Assembly: GCA_020627785.1 (NCBI GenBank)
Contig: JAHDGF010000008.1
Coordinates: 4,459-63,423 of the forward strand
Length of the DNA stretch: 58,965 nt
Reading direction: 5' to 3'
Source: Saprospiraceae bacterium
GTDB taxonomy: Bacteria; Bacteroidota; Bacteroidia; Chitinophagales; Saprospiraceae
The stretch's first letter is position 1; each line of letters starts with the position of its first letter. Shown piece after piece: positions 24,746-35,525 of this stretch. A program made the position numbers and the translations under genes. Under the pieces are notes generated by a model, which saw nothing but the letters and a program-made list of their open reading frames with translations, was not told the origin of the DNA and ran no database searches.

Positions 24746-26830
24746 TTATTTCAATGTCACCTGATCACTCATTCGCGATTCACGTCCATCATTTCCTCTA
24801 GCCTTTATGGCAAATGAATATTGCTTTTCTTTTTGAAAGTTGAGACTTAAGGTATTCTCGCCTTCAACAACTTTGTAAGTTTCCATTATACCATCTGAAG
24901 CCGCTTTATAAATCAAGAAATCATGATTTTTTAAATCTTGATAGTCCCATTGGAGTACAACCATGCCATCCTTTTTCGATAGTTCAATGCCTTCAATTTC
25001 GGGAAGGTAAAAAGACTTCAATGCTTCTAAAATCAATGACTCTTCTGGTTCTGAAGTATTGTTGGCTTTATCATAGCTAAGCAAACTGTATTCATAGCTT
25101 ATACCTTCTTCGACATTCTTGTCTAGATAATTATTATCTGTCATATCAAAGTCTGATACTACCGCCCACGTTCCTCCAAGTTCTCTTTTCAATAGAACAA
25201 TTTTTGCAAGGTCATCACTCTGACTGGCTGCCCATTGAAAGCTAATTCCTTCTTCCGTCACGGCGTAATCTGTGAAAACGGAAGGAGCTGGTGGTATTAC
25301 ATCAGGTCTTGTTACGGTTACGGATTCTGAAAGATCAGAACGATTGTAATTGTAGTCTACGGCGACTACTTTGTATAAAATATCTTTCGTTAAAGTTTGA
25401 AGGGTTACTGAGTCCACAAAAAATTGATTTTCGAAAATGGGTGTTGACTTCTTTACAAACTCATAATCCACGCTATTGGAAAAGAAAATTTCATAGCCCA
25501 TAACATCTTCATCTGCTGGTGCATCCCATGTGATCAATACCATTCCGTTCGTATCAATCTCTCCAACTAAGTTTGTAGGAGATTGGGGAGGAATTAAATC
25601 AACAATGTGTCCGAGTGCATACACAGATTGGGAGGTATTACCCTCATTATCTACAGACTCAATGTAGTAGAAATTTAATCTATTGGTGTATGGGTTTTCA
25701 TCGATAAATTCATTTGCGGAAGCGGGCAAAATTTTAGAATTAATCTTCTCATAGGTTCCATTTTCCAAATAAGAACGATAGACATTAAATCCTTGGAGAT
25801 CTGAACTACGCTCGGTATTTTCCCAAGTCCAGTTTAATTGAAATTTATTTCCATTAAGTACCGTTGTTTTTAGTTCTTGTGCTGCAGTAGGCGCTGTAAG
25901 ATCCTTGCCCATACCTGTGACTATATTGCTAGGTAGTGATAAGTCTGCAAAGGCATCAATCCCCTTGACTCTATAGTGATAGCGAATTCCATTGTCTACA
26001 GAATCAATGTACGTGGTATAAAGTGTTGAAGGTTGCAGATTCGTTTTTGCCTGCATGAATGGTTCGTCTAGGAGCGGAGAAAAATTTGTTCCATCTTCAG
26101 ATCTTTCTACAACGAAGGCCGTAAATTTTTCGTTCGATCTATTTCTGCCTCCGCCTTTCCATTTTAAAACAATGGCTTTTTCATTTTCAATAATTTCTAG
26201 TTCTGGTGGGAGACTTTCCGTGACACCGGTATTTGCAGCAATGACTATAACAGTATCGGAACTTATGTTTGTGTTTGTATCAATCGTATATAGTCTATAC
26301 ATTTCGGGTCGGTCCTTATCGACCATATCAATATTGAAAGATAAGCCCGCCGCTTCTGCAACGCGCGAATCAAGATCCGCTGCCAATAAAGTGTAGGCGT
26401 GTCTATTTTGTTGATCGTTGGCCACGTGAACAAATCCTTTGGATTCCGTTTCTGACTCTCCAAAAATTGACATGGCAGCTATGGCCATATATTTGTTTTC
26501 ATCATTTACGAAGGGTTTCCATTGATCTTCATTCCAAGGGAATATTTTAGCAGGACCTACTGGTTCAAATTGCTGTGTTTGCATGTTCATTCTTTCGAAG
26601 ATATAACCGTATTCAATTCCAGAATACCAGGTTTCAACATTTGTTGGGGCCCAACGGAATACCAGCCCATTTGCAGTGGATTTATAGATGATTTTTAAAT
26701 CCTCCAAAGGAGCTTCTTCTTGGTATTTAATCGTTTCCTTAGGAAGCAATTTTGAAGAATCGATTTCTACTTGTGCGATAATATTGAATGAACAGCAGGC
26801 AACTAAAGTTATAATGATTAGCTTTTTCAT
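24746..26830 (-). CDS. Secreted fibronectin type III repeat protein
   Basis: 694 residues with signal peptide MKKLIIITLVACCSFNIIAQ. After an N-terminal domain (about 45-205, with RWAPTNVETWYSGIEYGYIF) come four or five FN3 domains, recognised by strand patterns such as LKWKGGGRNRSNEKFTAFVV, then the repeated WDAPADEDVMGYEIFFS, WAASQSDDLAKIVLLKRELG and WDYQDLKNHDFLIYKA. There is no T9SS sorting domain at the C-terminus (ending SRMSDQVTLK) and no enzyme motif, so it may stay in the periplasm or be surface-exposed by another path. It is the third gene of a tight operon; only two bases separate it from the 2275-residue gene upstream. A partner role for that protein is inferred. Confidence 0.82.
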   Translation of the reverse strand: MKKLIIITLVACCSFNIIAQVEIDSSKLLPKETIKYQEEAPLEDLKIIYKSTANGLVFRWAPTNVETWYSGIEYGYIFERMNMQTQQFEPVGPAKIFPWNEDQWKPFVNDENKYMAIAAMSIFGESETESKGFVHVANDQQNRHAYTLLAADLDSRVAEAAGLSFNIDMVDKDRPEMYRLYTIDTNTNISSDTVIVIAANTGVTESLPPELEIIENEKAIVLKWKGGGRNRSNEKFTAFVVERSEDGTNFSPLLDEPFMQAKTNLQPSTLYTTYIDSVDNGIRYHYRVKGIDAFADLSLPSNIVTGMGKDLTAPTAAQELKTTVLNGNKFQLNWTWENTERSSDLQGFNVYRSYLENGTYEKINSKILPASANEFIDENPYTNRLNFYYIESVDNEGNTSQSVYALGHIVDLIPPQSPTNLVGEIDTNGMVLITWDAPADEDVMGYEIFFSNSVDYEFVKKSTPIFENQFFVDSVTLQTLTKDILYKVVAVDYNYNRSDLSESVTVTRPDVIPPAPSVFTDYAVTEEGISFQWAASQSDDLAKIVLLKRELGGTWAVVSDFDMTDNNYLDKNVEEGISYEYSLLSYDKANNTSEPEESLILEALKSFYLPEIEGIELSKKDGMVVLQWDYQDLKNHDFLIYKAASDGIMETYKVVEGENTLSLNFQKEKQYSFAIKARGNDGRESRMSDQVTLK

Positions 26831-26832
26831 TT

Positions 26833-29800
26833 TTAGTTCTTTTTAGCTTTTACGTAAGTATTTGAGGCAACATGGTTGTGTATTTTGCCATAGGCAAATA
26901 AAGGCACGGTATACACATAGGTCGTATGGTATTCTTTCTCTGCTTTCATTTTATCCATGACTTTATTGAAGTAATAGCTTACTCGATGTTTCACTTCCTT
27001 ATCTTCCAAGGAATTCCAATCGTCAAACCATCCTCCGTATGAAGCATTGAAATCATGCCCATACCATCTCTCTCTGAGGTTCTCATATTCTGATTTATAA
27101 TTATCCTTATACCAATTATTGAAACCACTTTCTACCAGATGATAAATCATGTAATCATACTCAATAATATCTTGTTCCACTAAGGCAACAGTGTATGCTG
27201 ACGATACATATTTAATAGATGAACCTGATTCATTTGAATACAAAGCTCTACTTGGTAGGTCGTAAAAATCGAATCCCTTTCTCCAATTTTTATTATGGAA
27301 TTTGTGGTTGTCAACAATGTGCATGTTAAAACCTAGTGGCATTACTTCATCCAATCTTTTTTTGATCTTATAGTAACTATCGATGGTAGCTGCTGCGGCA
27401 AATCTTGATAAATCTTCGCGTACAAAAACTGAATTTCTGTTTAAAGATTTACTCTCAGCAATGTATTTGAAACCAATTTCTTCAGTACTAAAGCCTTCTC
27501 CATTATTCATTTCGAATCTTAAGAAAGTATAATTATTTTGCGGTGTTGCTCTACTGTTAAATCCTGTTACTTTATCCTCGAATTTTTTAAACACACTTGT
27601 ACTAAAGTAGTTGTCATAGAGTTTTATATCCTGCGGTTTTGTTTCAGACGCATTGGCATAACTCTTCCCTTCTTTTTTATAAGTGTAACTAGAATACGAT
27701 GATGAATTATCGTATGTGCTAACTTTCTTATCACTTAGTTCTTTTACACTTTGATCATAACTTGTGTTTTTATACCAGACTCTTTTCATTCGTATGGTGT
27801 AGCCTTGATTGGTTTTTAATTGTGAAGTAGGCATCTTAAATCTTACGACGTTGCTTCCATTATGATATTCCACATCGGTATTATAAATCCACTGACTTGT
27901 TTTATGATCAAAGAAGGAAGCTTGAACTTTAGAATGCCATAATTGCCCGGAGGGTGTAAATTTTTCAAACAATTCTTTTTGGCTTCCGATTAATTGGATT
28001 AATCCTTCATTGTATACATTGTCATCCTTCATGTAGTACTTTTCATTTCTAAAAGGATAGCAGTCTTCTACATTTTCCCATGGAACATAATTGGGCATTT
28101 TACCTGTTTGGAAACGAAGAGTCTTTTCTTCCACTACTTCATTGCCATTAGATTTGGCAGGAAGCCAATTGTATCCATTCCATTTGTACACTTTTATTTT
28201 GGCATAAATTTCATAATCTTTATTAGGCTCTAGTTTAGTGACATTTATATGGGCAGAAAGTTGGTCGCTGGCAATGGTTTTTCCGAATGACTTTCCTTTA
28301 ATTTTAAATTCTTCAAGTCTTACGTCAAAATACTGCATGGCACCGTGTTGATTTTTAAAGGAATAGCGACCAAGTTTGTTTTCTAAAGAAAGAATGGGTT
28401 TCACAAAAGGGGAAACTCCTTTCTTGCCATTGTCTGGATCAATTCCTTGGATAAATTTTACACCTGCAAATGGTTCTGCAGAATACGCTTCACATTTTTC
28501 TCCTATTTGAATATCAAAACTGGTGTTTCCTGTAAGCAAACCACCTAAAACATCGTAACCCATGGCTGCAGATCCTTTCACCCAACTCGGATTAGCAAAT
28601 CCACCTTCTAAAAGCATGGCTGCATAAACATAGGCAAGCCGTAATTTCCCTTCATAGTTAAAGATATCTACTTCCAAACCTACTTCCCCTTCCAAGCCTG
28701 CATAGACCTGACCTTGTGCGTAATAACCATCAGCACCCATACCCTTAGCACTTCCACCTAGATTGCTACAAAGAATATTTTTACTTGTTTTGACACTTAG
28801 GTCAAATCCTAGCATCGCTTGGAAATTGGCATAGATGATTGAATAAGCAACATCCGCTTTTGCCTCTAAGCTCAAGCCAGCAACCATTGCCATTCCTGTG
28901 CTTTCATGTGAGTTTGCTTTTTTTGCTGTGGGGTCTCCACCGGAAGAAATGAAATCTTTTTGATCTTCATTTGAGGCTCCTTGATTCAATAGTCTTTGAA
29001 TAAATTCCGGTACTGGAGCTTCATCAAAATCGGTAGCCTTGCCATAAGAAGCTTGAAGATAGAACTTCGCATCTAGTCCTGCATCTTCTCCTAGTTTGGC
29101 TTTTACTACTCCCGGGTTTTTGTATGAACCTAGGATCAATTCAAATCCTTCTCCATCAATATCAATATTGCCTTCCACCACTTGATACAGTTCTGTTCCT
29201 GCTTGTGCTCCTACTATTGTTCCTTCAGCCAAGTTTGCCTTAGCTAAGAATTTTCCATTAATCTTTAAGTTTTCTCGTCCCTCTACTCCTGATCTTGGAG
29301 GTAGTATACTTGCAGTTGCTTTTAATCTTATGCCTTCAAAGTCTGCCCCAGACAAATCCCCAAATGGTTCTTCTTGCATCATATCCACTTGCCCTCCTAG
29401 GGTAATTTGATTAATTCCTCCATCGTCGGTTAAGGACATTTCAAAATCCATGGTGGCAAATACAGCGCTAGGTGAGGTTACCGAGAATCCAAGTCCTGCT
29501 TTAAAGCCAAAGGCAATGTCACTATCTGGGATGTATTTATCCTTTGCATTTTTCGCTAATTCTGCACCAGGTATCATTGCCATGTTAGAATAAGCTCCTC
29601 CTAAAAATCTATGAAGCTTTATAGGAGTCTGAGGAATCAAAATTCCTGCTTCTATATCCACCTTTCCAAAGAGATAGAAGTAATTAAATTCTTCTTGACT
29701 AACTTCAGTCATTGTGCCAAATCTTGCCTCCACATCCACTGTCAGCATAGGAACTTCAATATTTAGATCACCAACAACTCCTTTACCAAAATCCTCATCT

Positions 29801-32800
29801 CCATTATAAATTTCTAGTTCGCCGCTGACCTTTATCGGACCCATTTCTGCATTTTCTAATTTCAGTGTAGCGGCAGAAATTTTCTCATAATCAAAGGTAA
29901 ACTTTCCGTTTTTTTTGTTGATTCTTGAATCTATTGATAGTGATCCTGCTGCTGATAATTCAAAGGCTCCTTTTTTAGGTTTGGTGCCTTTCTTCTTTTT
30001 CCCGCCTTGACCACGTACAATGGCGATTTCTCCCCCTACGGTCAGTCTCATGAGCATTCCATCTGTAGCCTCTTTTTCAGTGCTCTCTCCATCTTCACCA
30101 AAGGCCATGCTTACCTCCGTTAGGCCAATGCTAAATCCATTTACTTTTGGTTCTTCTTCCTCCTTTTTGTCGGTGTTTTCCTCTGTTGATTTTTCATCCT
30201 CTTTTTCTGGAAGTGGGGTGTTTTGAGCAAACTCAAATTTTGGAGGAGTTAACTTTAAGGTAGAGTTAGCTTTCTTACTCTTATTGGCTTCTTTTTTATT
30301 TCCAGCAACAGGCCTAATCGTACTTAAAGACATTCCTGTAAATTTCAATGCAGGAAATCTAAATACCGACTCATCGGGTTCTAAATCCGGTCCACCATCC
30401 GTATCACCAATGGCAAGTGAGCCTTCAATCAATGCTTCAATCCCTTTTTCCTTTTGATCATTTTTTATGACAATCTGAGTGGTTTCATCGAAAGTCAAGT
30501 TAGATCGGATGCTTGGTATGTAGTAAGATTCCTCGCCAACGTTTACTGTGAATACCATAGAAGCTTTGGCAGATGATGACTTAGCTTCATTTTGATTGTT
30601 GTTGCTCGCAGCATTTTGCTGTGCATTTATTTTATCCCCATGATCAACCATTCCTTTGTAGTTTAAATATCGATCTTCAGGAAGTATCGGTAATCCCATT
30701 TTTCCTTCCAAGGAAATGCTTTTGAATTGGTTTCTAAGAATGTCAATTTTTAATAAATCCATAGAGATGGCGAACCCTTCGTAAGAACCTTTTTCGATAC
30801 TCAAAATATTTGTTGCTTCCCCTTTTATGCTTATCCCTGCTTTATCTTTCACAAAGTTCTTCATGGCAATCTTTGTACCTGCGTCCTCTGATCCACCTCC
30901 CCAATCTTGAGGTGCTGTGATTGAAATTTCCTCAAACCAAATTCCTTTCCAATGTGGTCTATTTTCTTCCGGTGTATATCCATCCGGCAAGGCAAAATTT
31001 GTTGGATTACTTCTATCAGAAGAATCATAGAATCCATTCTTTAACGTCACACTAAATCCATCTAATCCTGGAATTTCAAAAGGTGTTGCACTTGCAGCTA
31101 TGATCCAATTGGACTGTCGCTCAATCTTACCAGAAATGGTGATCATTACTTTTTTAGATTCATCCTCAATGACAACTCCTGTTTCATCGACTGGAATTAA
31201 TACCTCTCTTTCAACAGGAATATCTGCTGTGATTTGTGCACTTTTAAACCCTTTGCAATTTAGCTCTACAAAGGTTCCTAGGGATTCAGGATTGGATATG
31301 TCCGTCTTCTTTAAAATCAAATCTCCATCGCCATCTCCAATGACATAGTCTTTAGATAGATAGAGTCTCACTTGATTTGCAAATCCTCCGTTTTTGAAAC
31401 AGATGTTATCCGCTCCAAAGCTTGGCACATACTTTCCCCATTCCGGATTTTCCAAACTGAACAAGGCCATCATCTCAGACTTAGTTGGAGAAAAGGTCAT
31501 TTTAGTCACTCCTACAACGGTCGTTTCATCGCCCTCTTTTTTGTCAAATCCTAAGGGTAGGCTAACTGCAGTAACTCCACTTAGATCGGATGCCATTTTC
31601 CCTACGGATCGTAGGGCTGGTACCAATTCTTTTGCCGCATTAAAATCTATGTCCAACATTGTACTCGCACCTACGGAAACCAATTTGTCTAATTTTCCAA
31701 ACGCATCATCATATAAAGCATTCGCGGTTCCGGCCACCACTTCATCTGCTGCGTTCACTTTCAATTCAGTGAAGGCAACTTTTATCCTTGCACCGGCACC
31801 TATAAACCCAACTTTAATAGATCCTTCGCCCGCATAGCCTGTCGTTTGTGATCCGCTTAGCTCATCAATCTTCATTTCTAAGTCGCCCATCTTAAAGACT
31901 TTCTTTTTCAAGCCCAATTTTTTAATCGCGACAGAAGTAAGATCTTTAGGTAAGATTGAGAGACAATCACCTCCTGTGCAACCGTCTGGGTCTGCAGGTT
32001 CGACTCCATGTGTGAAACTTACGATGTTACTATAACCATCATTTGGTATTTCAAAATCTTCATCACTGCTTTCTGCAACAATGGCCATGGCATATTTATG
32101 ATATAAGGTCAATTTCTGTGATCCAGTTGGTTTGATTATTTTTTCCTTTTTAACAATCGCCTCATCCCACATCTTGTTCACTTTTTTGTCTTGAAAATGT
32201 GAAACGGTTGGATTGGGAATTTTTTCTGTTGTTAAATCAATAATCTTTAAGGTGTAACTTAAGCTTGCCTTCAAATCATTATCTGTTACTTCATGTGTCC
32301 AAGTCAGAGGAATTTCTGGCTTTTGTATGTAAGATTCTGCAACTGGAGATGTAATCTTAGGCATCGTAAAACTTGGATCTGTCTCACCAAGTACAAAGGT
32401 GATGATCTCACTGTGTCCATCGTTTTCAAACTGGTCCGAAGGGTCATCGCTTTCTACAGAAACCATAATTGCATAACTGTTCCCTTTTACCAACTCTAGA
32501 TCATCATCTGCTTCTATTTGGATGATTTTTTGAAAATTTTCATCATCCCAAATAAATTCTGTGTTCTCATCCAACATGATAGAAAGTGAAATATTTTCAA
32601 TTTCTTCGGCAGACATGTCTACCATTTTAGCAGCGTAGGTCAAGTTACCACTAACCCCATCAGTATCATGATCCCATTCAATATCAAAAGCAATTGTTAC
32701 AGGATTCTCTAGTTCCATCTCTGCCTCATCTTCTGGGTCAATGATTTCTGGAGCTGCAAGTAATTTATTTTCACCATTGATCGATAATTCCCCATAGGTA

Positions 32801-33660
32801 AAAACAACGATTTCGCTGTGGCCTCCAAATTGGAAACCCAAACTTTGATCTGGATCTGAAGCAGTTACTCGCATCGCATATTGATGACCTTTTTCAAAAA
32901 ATATATCGATGTCATCCTGCAAGTTTGCAGAATAAGTATTGCCCAATTCTTCTTCATATGCAGGTGGTACAGCGGGATCCAACATCGACAATTCAACATT
33001 TTGAATGGCTTCTTCTGTTAGATCAATAATTTTTAAAGTGTATTCTAGTCTTTCAGATATCCCAGGGCTGTTGACCACGTGATCCCAATTGACCAAGAGA
33101 AATCCAAGGGTGTCTACAAGTTCACCTTCAATTGGACTTAGGATGATTGGCCTTTCGGCAAAATAAATATCAAAATCAAAGCAACCCTGTGTTGGATTAC
33201 TAATAGGTATTCCTAATTCATCAAATGCTTGAATACAAATTCGATAGTTTCCTTCTGGCATTTGTCGATTTAGTAAAATGGCATTTTGTTCCGCTTGTGA
33301 CAATCCGTTAATGATCAAATTATCCTGGGTGAGACCACCAAAAACAGATTCAATATCTAATGGCGTAAAGAGATTAATCCCTGGTTGCATCGTGATTGAT
33401 TCGCTCAATATTCCATTGGTATTCACCGAAATCAAACCAGAAGTTTCTTCAAATACGCCGCTGAAAAATACTTCTTGGGGTTCATTTTTCAAGTTGTTTA
33501 CCTCAATGATGCCTTCTTCTAAATAGTCTATGTAAGCATCTAGATTGGTTGGGTACGGAGGCGCTAAAAGTATATTGCTTTCGATGGTATACTGGCCGTT
33601 CAAACTGGATAGTGAGAACGTTGTGAGAAGGATGGTTAGAAAGATCAATTGAAGTTTCAT
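26833..33660 (-). CDS. Giant secreted protein of unknown function with N-terminal repeats
   Basis: 2275 residues with signal peptide MKLQLIFLTILLTTFSLSSLNG. Three related domains of about 120-130 residues follow (about 165-560), each opening with a proline-rich strand (PIILSPIEGE; PEIIDPEDEA; PKITSPVAES), then WDH or WTH, a YTLKIIDLT-like strand and a final GHSEIVVFTYGE-like strand. They may correspond to the TANFOR-type repeat of Bacteroidota, which I could not confirm. The centre (about 570-1700) is beta-rich, with many long amphipathic strands and low-complexity Glu/Lys linkers (about 1150-1190). The C-terminal 450 residues are aromatic and charged. No T9SS sorting domain and no catalytic motif are visible. 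It lies between a barrel gene (7 bases) and an FN3 gene (2 bases). Confidence 0.78.
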   Translation of the reverse strand: MKLQLIFLTILLTTFSLSSLNGQYTIESNILLAPPYPTNLDAYIDYLEEGIIEVNNLKNEPQEVFFSGVFEETSGLISVNTNGILSESITMQPGINLFTPLDIESVFGGLTQDNLIINGLSQAEQNAILLNRQMPEGNYRICIQAFDELGIPISNPTQGCFDFDIYFAERPIILSPIEGELVDTLGFLLVNWDHVVNSPGISERLEYTLKIIDLTEEAIQNVELSMLDPAVPPAYEEELGNTYSANLQDDIDIFFEKGHQYAMRVTASDPDQSLGFQFGGHSEIVVFTYGELSINGENKLLAAPEIIDPEDEAEMELENPVTIAFDIEWDHDTDGVSGNLTYAAKMVDMSAEEIENISLSIMLDENTEFIWDDENFQKIIQIEADDDLELVKGNSYAIMVSVESDDPSDQFENDGHSEIITFVLGETDPSFTMPKITSPVAESYIQKPEIPLTWTHEVTDNDLKASLSYTLKIIDLTTEKIPNPTVSHFQDKKVNKMWDEAIVKKEKIIKPTGSQKLTLYHKYAMAIVAESSDEDFEIPNDGYSNIVSFTHGVEPADPDGCTGGDCLSILPKDLTSVAIKKLGLKKKVFKMGDLEMKIDELSGSQTTGYAGEGSIKVGFIGAGARIKVAFTELKVNAADEVVAGTANALYDDAFGKLDKLVSVGASTMLDIDFNAAKELVPALRSVGKMASDLSGVTAVSLPLGFDKKEGDETTVVGVTKMTFSPTKSEMMALFSLENPEWGKYVPSFGADNICFKNGGFANQVRLYLSKDYVIGDGDGDLILKKTDISNPESLGTFVELNCKGFKSAQITADIPVEREVLIPVDETGVVIEDESKKVMITISGKIERQSNWIIAASATPFEIPGLDGFSVTLKNGFYDSSDRSNPTNFALPDGYTPEENRPHWKGIWFEEISITAPQDWGGGSEDAGTKIAMKNFVKDKAGISIKGEATNILSIEKGSYEGFAISMDLLKIDILRNQFKSISLEGKMGLPILPEDRYLNYKGMVDHGDKINAQQNAASNNNQNEAKSSSAKASMVFTVNVGEESYYIPSIRSNLTFDETTQIVIKNDQKEKGIEALIEGSLAIGDTDGGPDLEPDESVFRFPALKFTGMSLSTIRPVAGNKKEANKSKKANSTLKLTPPKFEFAQNTPLPEKEDEKSTEENTDKKEEEEPKVNGFSIGLTEVSMAFGEDGESTEKEATDGMLMRLTVGGEIAIVRGQGGKKKKGTKPKKGAFELSAAGSLSIDSRINKKNGKFTFDYEKISAATLKLENAEMGPIKVSGELEIYNGDEDFGKGVVGDLNIEVPMLTVDVEARFGTMTEVSQEEFNYFYLFGKVDIEAGILIPQTPIKLHRFLGGAYSNMAMIPGAELAKNAKDKYIPDSDIAFGFKAGLGFSVTSPSAVFATMDFEMSLTDDGGINQITLGGQVDMMQEEPFGDLSGADFEGIRLKATASILPPRSGVEGRENLKINGKFLAKANLAEGTIVGAQAGTELYQVVEGNIDIDGEGFELILGSYKNPGVVKAKLGEDAGLDAKFYLQASYGKATDFDEAPVPEFIQRLLNQGASNEDQKDFISSGGDPTAKKANSHESTGMAMVAGLSLEAKADVAYSIIYANFQAMLGFDLSVKTSKNILCSNLGGSAKGMGADGYYAQGQVYAGLEGEVGLEVDIFNYEGKLRLAYVYAAMLLEGGFANPSWVKGSAAMGYDVLGGLLTGNTSFDIQIGEKCEAYSAEPFAGVKFIQGIDPDNGKKGVSPFVKPILSLENKLGRYSFKNQHGAMQYFDVRLEEFKIKGKSFGKTIASDQLSAHINVTKLEPNKDYEIYAKIKVYKWNGYNWLPAKSNGNEVVEEKTLRFQTGKMPNYVPWENVEDCYPFRNEKYYMKDDNVYNEGLIQLIGSQKELFEKFTPSGQLWHSKVQASFFDHKTSQWIYNTDVEYHNGSNVVRFKMPTSQLKTNQGYTIRMKRVWYKNTSYDQSVKELSDKKVSTYDNSSSYSSYTYKKEGKSYANASETKPQDIKLYDNYFSTSVFKKFEDKVTGFNSRATPQNNYTFLRFEMNNGEGFSTEEIGFKYIAESKSLNRNSVFVREDLSRFAAAATIDSYYKIKKRLDEVMPLGFNMHIVDNHKFHNKNWRKGFDFYDLPSRALYSNESGSSIKYVSSAYTVALVEQDIIEYDYMIYHLVESGFNNWYKDNYKSEYENLRERWYGHDFNASYGGWFDDWNSLEDKEVKHRVSYYFNKVMDKMKAEKEYHTTYVYTVPLFAYGKIHNHVASNTYVKAKKN

Positions 33661-33667
33661 GGTATCT

Positions 33668-35404
33668 TTATTTAGGGTTGTTCTTGTCTGAATTTTTTGA
33701 TAAAGTATTCGCTTCGATTTTCTTCCCTTTTGGGTCTAGTCTGTAAGCCAATCGAATGTTTCCTCTGAATTCTTGATAACTGATAGAACCTTGTCTATTC
33801 AGATAATTCATGTTGCAGGACATATTTATTGTCTTACTTAATTTGTATCTGATTCCAATTTTGCCCGTGTAAGACTGACCTTCATCTATTGTATTTAAAT
33901 AGTTTTGGAATCCACCAGCAGCCACGCTAAGTGTAAGTTTCTTGTCCAATAGTTTTTTTGATATTCTAAGATTAGCACCAAGTCTTTGTCTTTCAGTATC
34001 CTTTATCAAATTTTGGTTTCCTAATAGACTCAGAGTAATGCTTGTTTGGCTTGGTATTAAGTTGAGGTTGTAACTAAAATTGGCATTGTAGTTTTCAATG
34101 CTGTTACCTGTATTTTCTTGATTGAGTAAATCTTCAAGATTTTGATAATTGGCGCTAATGGTTAAGGTTGATTTTCTTTCATCAGACCCAAATGAAAATC
34201 TTGGTGTTGCGCCGTACAAAGCAGTTGTGCGAGTATATCTTAAAGTATCATTTACGGCGACAAGACCGGGTGCTCTTTCTGTTTGGAAATTTGAATACCG
34301 TCCAGTGAGCTGAAAGTTTTTACTTGGTACTATTGTTAGATTGGCATTTAATATTTGCCTTGTGTTGGTGACATCTCTTAAATTGTTTAAGTTATTTCTT
34401 TGTAAGCCCCCTCTTCCGCTAAACCGTATTTTATTTTTAAACAATCGAAAGTTTAACTTAACCAACATGTTCTCATAGTCCTCCTGAAAATAAAAAGTGC
34501 CCAAACTTTTGTAAAAAGGATCTACTCTTTTGTATTCTGCTCCGAACCCGAATTTTCGAAACCTAAAATCAAGATCAGCATCTCCTGCAAATTGTAATTT
34601 TGTAGAAAGATTGACCGTTGTCAATGCACCATATTCTTCTCTAATGTTCTTTAGATCTTCACTTTCTAAATAATTTCCAGACTCTTGATTGGCGGTATGA
34701 GCACTCGCACTTGTATTAACTTTTAGTGAAAGCCACTTTGCAGGACTTATGCTAAAAGATATTCCTGCGACTAAATTTTCTTCAGGTTTTACAACTCTCG
34801 GATCGACTAGCATTGGATCTAGACTGCTGACATCATCTTTGGCTTTGAATACAATAAGGTCCACGAAATTCCTTGAGCTCCCAAATCCAATTTTACCACC
34901 TAAAGCTGACCGTTTATAGGAAGGTAAAATTTCTGCGCCTACAACAATGGTATCTAATTGAGCTAGTGGATTTTCCAAGGTGCCTCTAATGGCAGAAATT
35001 CGAAATTTTCCTGGGGTTAATTCAACGGCTCCACCCTTGATGATTTGTCCAGATAAAACATAAGGGCTTAGGCTTAGATTAATACTACCGGCATGCAATG
35101 AAATCCACTTATAGCGAGGATTGATGCTCACACGACTAAATGGATTAGATATACTGCTTTTTTGATCTCTATAAACTAGGCTTATAGGGATGTCAAATCC
35201 AAAAATTGTAAAGGTTGGATTAGCGGAAATAAAATAAGTGTATGGACTTCTGCGATCCTCCCTCCCTATGGCTTGGTAAAGTGAAGTGCCTAGAGCAATG
35301 TTCCCTGATATTGCTATGGGAGTTTTATCAAATTTTTCTAGGTCTTGAGCGCCTAGACTCAAAAAGAAAAGTGTAAAGAAGAGAAGTGCCGTGAAACTTT
35401 TCAT
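33668..35404 (-). CDS. Outer-membrane beta-barrel protein
   Basis: 578 residues with signal peptide MKSFTALLFFTLFFLSLGAQ. The whole mature part alternates hydrophobic and polar residues in strands of 9-12 residues separated by turns (for example RFRKFGFGAEYKR, MLVKLNFRLFKNKIRFSGRG, KSTLTISANYQNLEDLL, FSYNLNLIPSQTSITLSLLG), as in a large barrel with perhaps 20 or more strands. It has no plug domain or TonB box that I can see. It is the first gene of the operon with the giant protein and the FN3 protein. It could be the export channel or surface anchor for those two, since they lack T9SS signals. That link is an inference from gene order. Confidence 0.8.
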   Translation of the reverse strand: MKSFTALLFFTLFFLSLGAQDLEKFDKTPIAISGNIALGTSLYQAIGREDRRSPYTYFISANPTFTIFGFDIPISLVYRDQKSSISNPFSRVSINPRYKWISLHAGSINLSLSPYVLSGQIIKGGAVELTPGKFRISAIRGTLENPLAQLDTIVVGAEILPSYKRSALGGKIGFGSSRNFVDLIVFKAKDDVSSLDPMLVDPRVVKPEENLVAGISFSISPAKWLSLKVNTSASAHTANQESGNYLESEDLKNIREEYGALTTVNLSTKLQFAGDADLDFRFRKFGFGAEYKRVDPFYKSLGTFYFQEDYENMLVKLNFRLFKNKIRFSGRGGLQRNNLNNLRDVTNTRQILNANLTIVPSKNFQLTGRYSNFQTERAPGLVAVNDTLRYTRTTALYGATPRFSFGSDERKSTLTISANYQNLEDLLNQENTGNSIENYNANFSYNLNLIPSQTSITLSLLGNQNLIKDTERQRLGANLRISKKLLDKKLTLSVAAGGFQNYLNTIDEGQSYTGKIGIRYKLSKTINMSCNMNYLNRQGSISYQEFRGNIRLAYRLDPKGKKIEANTLSKNSDKNNPK

Positions 35405-35470
35405 TTCTTTTTTGTTGATTGGGGTTAAAATAGTTTTCTAAGTAGTATTAGATTTAGTCGAGTGCATCTC

Positions 35471-35515
35471 TTTAAAAACAGCTCTAGACTAAAGTGCTTT
35501 AGTCCAGAGCTGTTT
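35471..35515 (-). terminator. Terminator of the 1739-residue surface-protein gene
   Basis: A 19-position stem (35476-35494 with 35497-35515) with a single mismatch and a 2-nt loop. On the minus strand it is followed by TTTTTAAAG. It separates the Ig-repeat gene from the downstream barrel operon. Confidence 0.82.
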
Positions 35516-35525
35516 CATTCTTTCA

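Noticed and set aside
31394..31837. A 147-codon plus-strand frame inside the giant-protein gene
   Set aside because: There is no signal, domain or start context; the minus-strand frame is clearly coding.
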